Notes under the pieces: generated by a model | Database searches by the model: none | What the model saw: the letters and a program-made list of their open reading frames with translations, nothing else | What the model was told of the DNA's origin: nothing | From: Vitrella brassicaformis | Lineage: Eukaryota; Sar; Vitrellaceae | DNA: 64,000 nt | Reading direction: 5' to 3' | Assembly: GCA_001179505.1 (NCBI GenBank) | Contig: CDMY01000869.1 | Span: forward strand, 14,586-78,585 | Made by a program: the position numbers and the translations under genes | Part shown: piece after piece, positions 57,946 through 64,000 of the stretch | Layout: every line of letters starts with the position of its first letter | Position numbering within the stretch: the first letter of the stretch is position 1

Positions 57946-59547
57946 TAGATAGACAGACAGACACGTGAATGCATTCATTACGTGTACCCATGTGTGCGTG
58001 CCGTCAAGAAGCAAAGGAGCGGCGCGGCGCTGGGGAGGGGTGTATTTATTCGATTTTGATCTGCCTGCATCCCTCCGCCTCTCTTGTCTGTCTGTCTGTC
58101 TATCTATCGTGTCTCTCTCCTTTCCTCTGATGTACCAAAATGGCACTTGGAGGCACACCGATGCACTCAGTCATGCCGGGTTGCTCATGTGGGCAAGTCG
58201 GGGGCGGGTGGATGGACGGAGGGCTGGCTGATCGACTGACGTATGCCTGCCTGCCTGCCTGCCTGCATGGATTGTTTCACGCGTGTCGGCCTGCGTGTCT
58301 GTGTGTGCCGGCCGGCCGCCCTTCCCCGCCCGACTGCTTGCCTGTGTAAGGGAATATTGAATGAAGTGTGTGCGAGTAGTTTGCAGTCCGAAAACCGTGC
58401 TGCGAGCCACGGCCGTGCTATGCATGTCACCCTCGAGCCATTTTTTCCACATGTATCCTACCATGCATGGATATGAGTTGGAGGCTCGAGGGGCAGGCAG
58501 GGCGGCTGGCTGCACGGACATGCACACGTACCTACCTGCCTACATGGATCGGATCGATGGCTGGGCTGGGCAGCCTCCTCTCTGTCGTGTGTGTCATCAG
58601 ATGAGGTAGGGAGGTAGGTGGGTGGGATGGGACAGTCATGTGACGTATTCCAGCTGGGCGGACAAACAAGGTAGGGGCGTAAGGCGTGGATCAACCGATG
58701 GATGGATGGATGTACATTATTAGATGGACAAACGTGGGTGCACGTACGTACATGGTCTGTCTGCCGGCTGGTGAGTCATTGATGTCTGTCATGTGCACCT
58801 AATGCCATCTTCTCTCTTTTCTCTCCTTCTGTGCCTGTCGGTGTGTGAGGGCACTGATGTGGTGGGTGAGGTGAACAGGGCAGGTGGCTCATGCAGATGC
58901 ATTGAGCCACTTGCCCCACGTGCGTGTGGACGCCATACGCACATATGCGCAGACGTACATGCATACACACACGATGAGAGAGTCAGTTTTGTTACGTACG
59001 TCATCGGCTGACGGACGCATTGACTGACTGACTGACTGGCGAGTGGAGTGGATGAGAACATAAGGGAAGGGGGGCTTCTGTACAGCGACGCGATTTTTCG
59101 TCATTCCTGAGGGAGGCTGCATGGCATGGCATGGCATCTATGTGACTGAGATGATTTTGGCAAAACATCTGACGTGTCCGCCAATGCGACGACATCTGGT
59201 GAGGATGCGACGCGTGTGATATGGCGTGACGGACCCTTGGTGTGTGTAGCCTCACCTCAACAGTGTGACTGTCTGTTAGCTATTGGTTAAGGCAGAAAGC
59301 CCTCCTCACAACACACAACAAATAAAGGGGCGGATACGCAAATGCACACATCAATTCCATTCATCCATTCATCGGTCTCTCTCCCTCTGACTCGCATTGC
59401 ATTCATTGATGGATGGATGGAGTCATACACGTGACGTCAGCAAAGACTGTACACACCACGCCAGCCACGCATAGAGAGAGAAAGGAGGCAATCCATCCGT
59501 CCATCCATCCATCAGATACAGCAGTGCACCAGAGTAGTCAGTCAGCC
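57946..59547. other. 1.6-kb convergent spacer, microsatellites only
   Basis: The longest gene-free stretch outside the 22.7-25.4 kb region. It holds CTGC, TGTC, GGAT, CA and GACT repeats and several TGCATG strings. I found no splice-framed coding segments and no RNA gene. Confidence 0.55.
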
Positions 59548-60648
59548 TCATCCCGGCTGCTGTGGGAGGGACGGTGTCTGCAGGGCCCTAATGGCTGCCT
59601 GGGCCTGCCCCTGGTTGGGCGCGGGGAGGCTGGACTTTCTGCCGTACTTGTGGTACCTCGACAGCCGAGCCAGGATGTTGTAGTGCCGTTTGTCCCGCTC
59701 GTATGACTGCCGGTAGGTCTCCTTGAGTGGCCCCTTGTAGCGCTTCTCATCCAAATACTCTGGGGTGGGCAACACACACACACACACAGCCGGATGATGA
59801 CACGTGTGTGACCATCTGACTGGCGTGGGAGTCTGTGTGAGTTACGGACGTTGGTAAAGGTTTCTGTGTTTGTCGTCGAGTTGTGGCTCGGGGACCGGTG
59901 GCGGCATGGCGCACCCCGACAGCTTAGAGATCCGCACACACTCGCCAGTCATCGTGTAACGCCGCTTCACGCGGGTCGGCTTCCTAACACACACAGACAG
60001 AGAGGAGAGGAGGCTGGACGGCCCACTGGCAGCACGTGTGTGTGTGTGTCCGGCTGACTTGATGACGGGGTCGAGTATGGCGACGTTTGTGATGTGTATG
60101 GGCAGCTCCACCGACAGCATCGACGGCTCGCCGGGCAGCGGACGAGGATTAAAGAAATTCCGCTTCTGCAGTGCACACACACAGATGACCAAACGACTGA
60201 CTGACGCTGTGTGTGTTGGTCTGGCTTAGCTGAGCTGAGCTGCCCCGGGAGCTGACCATGTTGCAGCCGTCGACGATGCAGGTGTTTTTGTCTTTGTCAA
60301 TGGACAGCACCACGCCCCTCTTGCCCTGGTCCCGACCATGCAACACCTGAACCTGATGAGCCATGGCAGCAAGAAAGAAACCGAGGACAGACACATACAA
60401 TGGTCGCCATCCCGCCCTCTTGGTGTGTGTGTGTGTGTGTGTGTGTGTGCGGCTGCCAGACTGACCAGGTCGCCCACTTGGATGTTGAGGTAGTAGGAGA
60501 GGTCGATTTTCTTGACGGGACAGTACTCTTTGAGCGGTTTGGGAATGGAGCGCTCTCGGCTGGTCTGCAGGAAGGTCGGCACCCACGGCGGCGCCACGCG
60601 CCGCTGCAGCGCCTTGGCCGCCATACGAGCCTTGATGTAACGAGTCAT
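59548..60648 (-). CDS. Organellar large-subunit ribosomal protein uL24 (L24)
   Basis: uL24 is an assembly-initiating protein of bacterial-type large subunits. The start at 60648 (MTRYIKARMAAKALQRR) gives a basic, helix-forming leader consistent with a mitochondrial presequence. The KOW motif reads VGDLVQVLHGRD, joined across an intron, then QGKRGVVLSIDKDKNTCIVDG. Next come the family segments KRNFFNPRPLPGEPSM and LPIHITNVAILDPVIK. TRVKRRYTMTGECVRISKLSG matches the mitochondrial L24 extension. The last exon (EYLDEKRYKGPLKETYRQSY) ends at the stop at 59548. Five exons. Mitochondrial rather than plastid is an inference from the leader and the C-terminal extension. Confidence 0.85.
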
Positions 60649-60905
60649 CAAACAGATATCAACCAGGAGAAGGGATCAACACTCAGAAGCCAAGATCTGC
60701 AAAGGCAGGACGCTGCAGCGGCTCACAGAAAGGCAATGATTGAGTTCGCACATTAGCTAAGCTCGCAGATCCCGGATGATTGAGTTCGCACATTAGCTAA
60801 GCTCGCAGATCTCCGGGAAACCGCTCCCCGAATCGCTGCGGGGAGATCTGCGAGCGGTGATGAGTCTCTGGCAGCCCATCCGCAGCCACCACGGCTTCCC
60901 TTCCC
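60649..60905. promoter_or_regulatory. Divergent spacer with three copies of the CTCGCAG motif
   Basis: 257 bp between the uL24 start and the next plus-strand ATG. GCTAAGCTCGCAGATC occurs at 60756-60771 and 60796-60811, and its inverted form GATCTGCGAGC at 60845-60855. The region is compact and has no microsatellite. Confidence 0.55.
60736..60815. repeat. Two tandem copies of a 40-bp promoter segment
   Basis: Copies at 60736-60775 and 60776-60815 share their first 36 bases exactly, including the CTCGCAGAT element. The second copy also forms one arm of a 14-bp perfect inverted repeat, GCTCGCAGATCTCC at 60801-60814 against 60842-60855. Confidence 0.9.
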
Positions 60906-61222
60906 ATGCAAAATGGAAATGTCCAGTTCAAAATGTCGTGCGCTGAGGTGATCAGATTCTGCGTGGGATGCCCTCGCCCTAGTGCCCTCGTCGAAGCTAT
61001 CCGTCCGTCCCCTGTTATGTACTATTTATGTCGTCGGCACTCAAACACGTACACACACGCATACACAGATACTGTTGGCCGCGCCGCCTGTCGTCACAGG
61101 ATGAGGCGTTTCGTGTGATGTTTGGGGCCGTGTGGAGAAAGGAGAAAGCCGCCCATAAGAACAAGAAGGGAACGAGACAGACAAGAGTACGTAGTGTTGT
61201 AACCTACAATGCGTGTTGGTGA
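60906..61222 (+). CDS. Small unrecognised protein
   Basis: An ATG at 60906 opens MQNGNVQFKMSCAEVIRF. A possible second exon after ACAG near 61098 encodes a basic stretch (RVMFGAVWRKEKAAHKNKK) and stops at 61222. The intron between them is not well defined and no family is recognised. The head-to-head position with uL24 is the main support. Confidence 0.3.
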
Positions 61223-61465
61223 TAGTGTTGATTACTGCGTGGAGCTTTGGTGGTTGATGAGGGGCGGGGCCGCCTGCACGTGGTGGGTCGGCTGTGGGAA
61301 GTACACAGATATGTCGATGCTTCACCTCTGCCTGTTTTGTTGGCTTGCGCTGTTGAGACGTGGCTGATTGGCTCATCAGTCAGCAATGTCTCAGCAAGCA
61401 CAAGGGCTATCCTGCACAGCCTCACTCTATGGTCATGATTCATTCGGCCGTGTCCGAACATGCCG

Positions 61466-61540
61466 CACCAGTCCGGTACACCCGTCCAAATAGGTAATGT
61501 CTCGTCCAGATATAAAATGTAGGCAGCGAGGAACCGCCTG
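61466..61540. repeat. Dispersed repeat, copy 1
   Basis: Starts CACCAGTCCGGTACACCC and runs through AATGTCTCGTCC to GCAGCGAGG. It is shared with copies at 61996-62055 and 62072-62170. Confidence 0.8.
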
Positions 61541-61995
61541 CCGCCGTGTACTGAGGCGCCGTCACCGGGCAGAGTGGAGCAAAGGGCTGGCGTAGCAAAC
61601 CAACCAAGCAACCTGCACACACCACACGACAGACAGACAGAAAGTGCATAGAGTCCTGGGGGCTGTGTGCTGTGTCGAGTTGGTGGGTGACATAACACAC
61701 GTGCATGCGTACCTCAGAGAGTGTGACAGACAGGGCGGACGCCACACAAGCCGACGACAGACCCACCCACGACAAAACTCCCCGTCTCTCAACACACACG
61801 CCCCCACTCACACACGCGATTAATCGATCGATGCAGCAGACCCAGGCAATACGTACAGATATACAGGCAGGCAGTCTGGCAGGAGGCAGGTAGCCAAAAT
61901 GAAAAAAGCGACAGGCACCATGGATGGATGGATGGATGGTGGCACCCCTCTCTCCCCCGTCCCTCCCTGTTCGTCTCTCGCTCGCTCAACTAGTT

Positions 61996-62055
61996 GTCTC
62001 GTCCAGATATGAGATGTAGGCAGCGAGGTATGGCCTGCATGCCCCACAACACACG
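61996..62055. repeat. Dispersed repeat, copy 2 (partial)
   Basis: Contains only the second half of the unit, GTCTCGTCCAGATATGAGA through TATGGCCTGCATGCC, followed by a CACAACACACGAG tail that copy 3 also has. Confidence 0.8.
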
Positions 62056-62071
62056 AGTACCCCCTACGAGC

Positions 62072-62170
62072 CACACCAGTCCGGTACACCCGTCCAAATA
62101 GGTAATGTCTCGTCCGGATATAAGATGTACGCAGCGAAGTATGGCCTGCATGCCACACAGCACACGATCG
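62072..62170. repeat. Dispersed repeat, copy 3 (full)
   Basis: Contains both halves: the CACCAGTCCGGTACACCC head shared with copy 1 and the TATGGCCTGCATGCC tail shared with copy 2. It lies about 50 bp downstream of the kinase-like gene's stop codon. Confidence 0.8.
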
Positions 62171-62218
62171 TCTGCATCTGCAAAAAGAGAGACGGCAAAC
62201 ACGAGATGTGTTCATGGT

Positions 62219-63779
62219 TCATGCGTCTGTCCGCGCGTATGTGTTGCACTTGTGGCTGGCGTACGTCGACGGCAGCGATGGGGGTGTGGCGGGGCTGGCG
62301 ATCGTCTGCGTGGCGGCGAGAAGGTGGGCTTCAATGGCCTTGAGATTGGTGATCATGCCGCTCAACTCCGCCACCACATCCGCCAGGCTGATGCGCTCGG
62401 AGGGGAGGACCTTGAGGCAGTTGGCGGATAGCAGCTCGTGTCTCGAGATGGTCTCCCCCAGCCACTCGAGCCCCTCCTCATGAGTGCGGTCGTGGAGGTG
62501 CCTGGTGCCCTCGTCCATGACCGGATGGCCTGGTGTTCCGTCCCGCTCCTCGGTGATGGTCGCCAGAGTCTTGCCCCAGCTCAGTGTCGTGAGGATCTCC
62601 TGGGACTTGCTTATGTTTTGTTTGCCTACCGGTCAGCTTCATGACTGGCACCGTGCCATCCTCCCGCTGCTCCATAAGAAAGTTCCCCAATTTCAGATCC
62701 CTGCTCCGACCAGACACGAAAAAGTGATCCGACCAGACACAGCAGAACAGAGGATGCTGACCCTGTGGAAGAGGTCCCTCAGAGTGACAACGACTGGAAA
62801 AGTCATCTCTTTGATTGCCTCCTCCTCCAGCATGACTGTCGGCCCCCCCTTCCCCCAGTGTTGTTCAAGAAACCCCGCAGCGTCTTGATCAAAGTGATCC
62901 ATCTCGAAAAACATGGACTTCTGGTTTTTATGGCGGGCCTCCACGAGCTGTATGGCCGGAGACACAAGGGTGCACGCATAAGACCGACATAGATAAGGCC
63001 ATGGATTGTGTGTGTGTGCATCGACGGGGCTCACCAAATTCACGTTGACTATGTGTTCACTCCCAATAGCCATTGCCCTCTGCACCGCGACCTCTTCCCT
63101 GAAAAAGCAGCACAGATGCGGACACACACACGCATTTGTGTGGAGCAGGGCATGTCGGTGTGCGGTGCGTGTCGAGTCGATGTCAAAGACAACGACCCGT
63201 ATGCCTACAGTGCAAGAGCGGAACACATCTTCGCATCTTCGGGAGCTCTTTGAGCACCTTGGTGGCTGCTGAGGGTCCTTGACCGTGTGTGTGCTCGTTG
63301 GTAGCGGCCGTGCCCGCAGTGCGCAGCCTGCGATCGGCCTGGTACACCTTGGACCCGCTCCAGGTGCCCATACCGAGCGGCGGTCGGGCGCAAGATAGCC
63401 CAAGTGGTTGTCGCCAGGTCCAGGCACCAGCCCACCAGAGGATGCACTGAATGCATCGCTTGGAAGGTTGCAGCCGAAGAACTCTAGTGGGTACGGGCGG
63501 CCATTGTAGCTCCCGTTGCCCACCGTTGCATATATACAGCGAGTCTTACATGACCCCAGCCTCCTTCTCCATCAAGTTGCAGAGGTTGTCCTGTGTGAAG
63601 CGGTCCTTCTGCGATAGGATGGAGGTCTTGAAGGCCGTCAGGCGCCCGTTGACGATGCCCGGCCTCACTGTGGCTGTCACGCCCACGCCCAGTTGGGGTT
63701 CGAGCTGCAGCTGGGTGCCGTCGGGCTGAGTGAGGATGGAAGGGGACGGGAGGGCGGTCCCTCGTGAGGTGCTCGCCAT
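62219..63779 (-). CDS. Protein kinase-like protein
   Basis: A probable Ser/Thr or Tyr kinase. The ATG at 63779 (MASTSRGTALPSPS) leads into a glycine-rich loop LGVGVTATV and the AxK strand RLTAFKT, so the catalytic Lys is present. A later exon has the helix C-like REEVAVQRAMAIGSEHI. Then come a hinge-like SMFFEMDHFDQDAAGFLEQ, VTLRDLFHR and DLKLGNFLMEQ, which together would form the HRDLKxGN catalytic loop. The C-lobe continues with TLATITEERDGT-like and DVVAELSGMI segments to the stop at 62219. The join inside the catalytic loop does not fit a GT donor in frame (one base off), and the DFG motif falls at an unclear junction. The gene may also start upstream, since the frame stays open to about 63962. 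Confidence 0.6.
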
Positions 63780-64000
63780 CGGTGTGGCGTCCTGTCGCAA
63801 AGGGCAGGGCTGGCCAGGGGACTGCTGCACCTGATCCGTGCCGGCGGGATTCGCTGTGTGTTGTGCTAGATAATCTTTTTGTCCGAAAAGTCTCGACACT
63901 TCCCCGGGCCTGGTGAGTTTTTTCTCTGCCCTTCTCTGCCCTAAGCACAGGAGGTCGCTCACATGAAGGCAGCCCTATCCGCAAAGATGGCGTGGCACCC

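Noticed and set aside
58171-58527. Minus-strand open frame of 118 codons in the 1.6-kb spacer
   Set aside because: It has repeat-derived composition, no splice-site context, no homology, and overlaps CTGC microsatellites.
1-64000. CRISPR arrays, operons or prokaryotic genes
   Set aside because: The tandem repeats are eukaryotic microsatellites without spacer structure, and recognised genes are intron-split and individually promoted.

Overview
The window is a nuclear scaffold piece from a eukaryote: nearly every gene is split by short GT-AG introns (mostly 40-150 bp), and the products include COG6, ATG5, Beclin, OST48, a mitochondrial carrier and a 5S rRNA gene. Introns and spacers in most of the window are packed with microsatellites (TG/CA, GACA/TGTC, CTGC, GGAT/ATCC, CCCT). 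A probable thylakoid-assembly protein (45.4 kb) carries what reads as a signal peptide plus transit peptide, as expected for a complex plastid. My best guess is a photosynthetic alveolate such as a chromerid (Vitrella-like). This is inferred from style and gene content, not proven.

Layout from left to right. 0-2.3 kb: scaffold end and an unrecognised minus gene. 2.3-4.2: ATG5 (+). 4.7-8.5: COG6 (-). 8.6-11.3: PAK1IP1/MAK11 WD40 protein (+). 11.7-13.8: unrecognised (-). 14.0-17.7: TMCO4/DUF726 lipase-like membrane protein (+). 17.8-19.5: unrecognised (-). 19.8-22.7: diflavin reductase of the P450-reductase type (+). 22.7-25.4: a microsatellite-poor repeat zone with 225-bp direct repeats. 25.5-27.9: OST48/WBP1 (-). 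28.1-30.4: Beclin/ATG6 (+). 30.6-32.9: leucine-rich-repeat protein (+). 33.1-35.3: membrane J-protein (-). 35.4-38.6: a protein with four copies of an unrecognised helix-turn-helix-like repeat (+), containing a 300-N gap. 38.6-40.0: small membrane protein (+). 40.2-45.2: GTPBP1/2-type GTPase (-). 45.4-46.3: LPA1/DUF3493-like plastid protein (+). 46.7-49.3: cysteine-rich duplicated protein (-). 49.3-52.0: secreted coiled-coil repeat protein (+). 52.3: 5S rRNA. 52.9-56.0: Deg9-type serine protease (-). 56.4-57.9: mitochondrial carrier (+). 59.5-60.6: organellar ribosomal protein uL24 (-). 60.9: small unrecognised ORF (+). 61.5-62.2: dispersed repeat. 62.2-63.8: protein kinase-like gene (-).

The strands alternate almost perfectly, so most genes form head-to-head pairs with spacers of roughly 40-400 bp. 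A short motif, CTCGCAG (best form TAAGCTCGCAGAT), recurs in several of these shared spacers and is a candidate bidirectional promoter element. The genes do not form an operon-like pathway. Two core autophagy genes (ATG5, Beclin) and two secretory-pathway genes (COG6, OST48) lie in the same 30 kb. Exon boundaries given here were worked out by hand from splice consensus, reading frame and family conservation. They are reliable for the recognised genes and approximate for the others.
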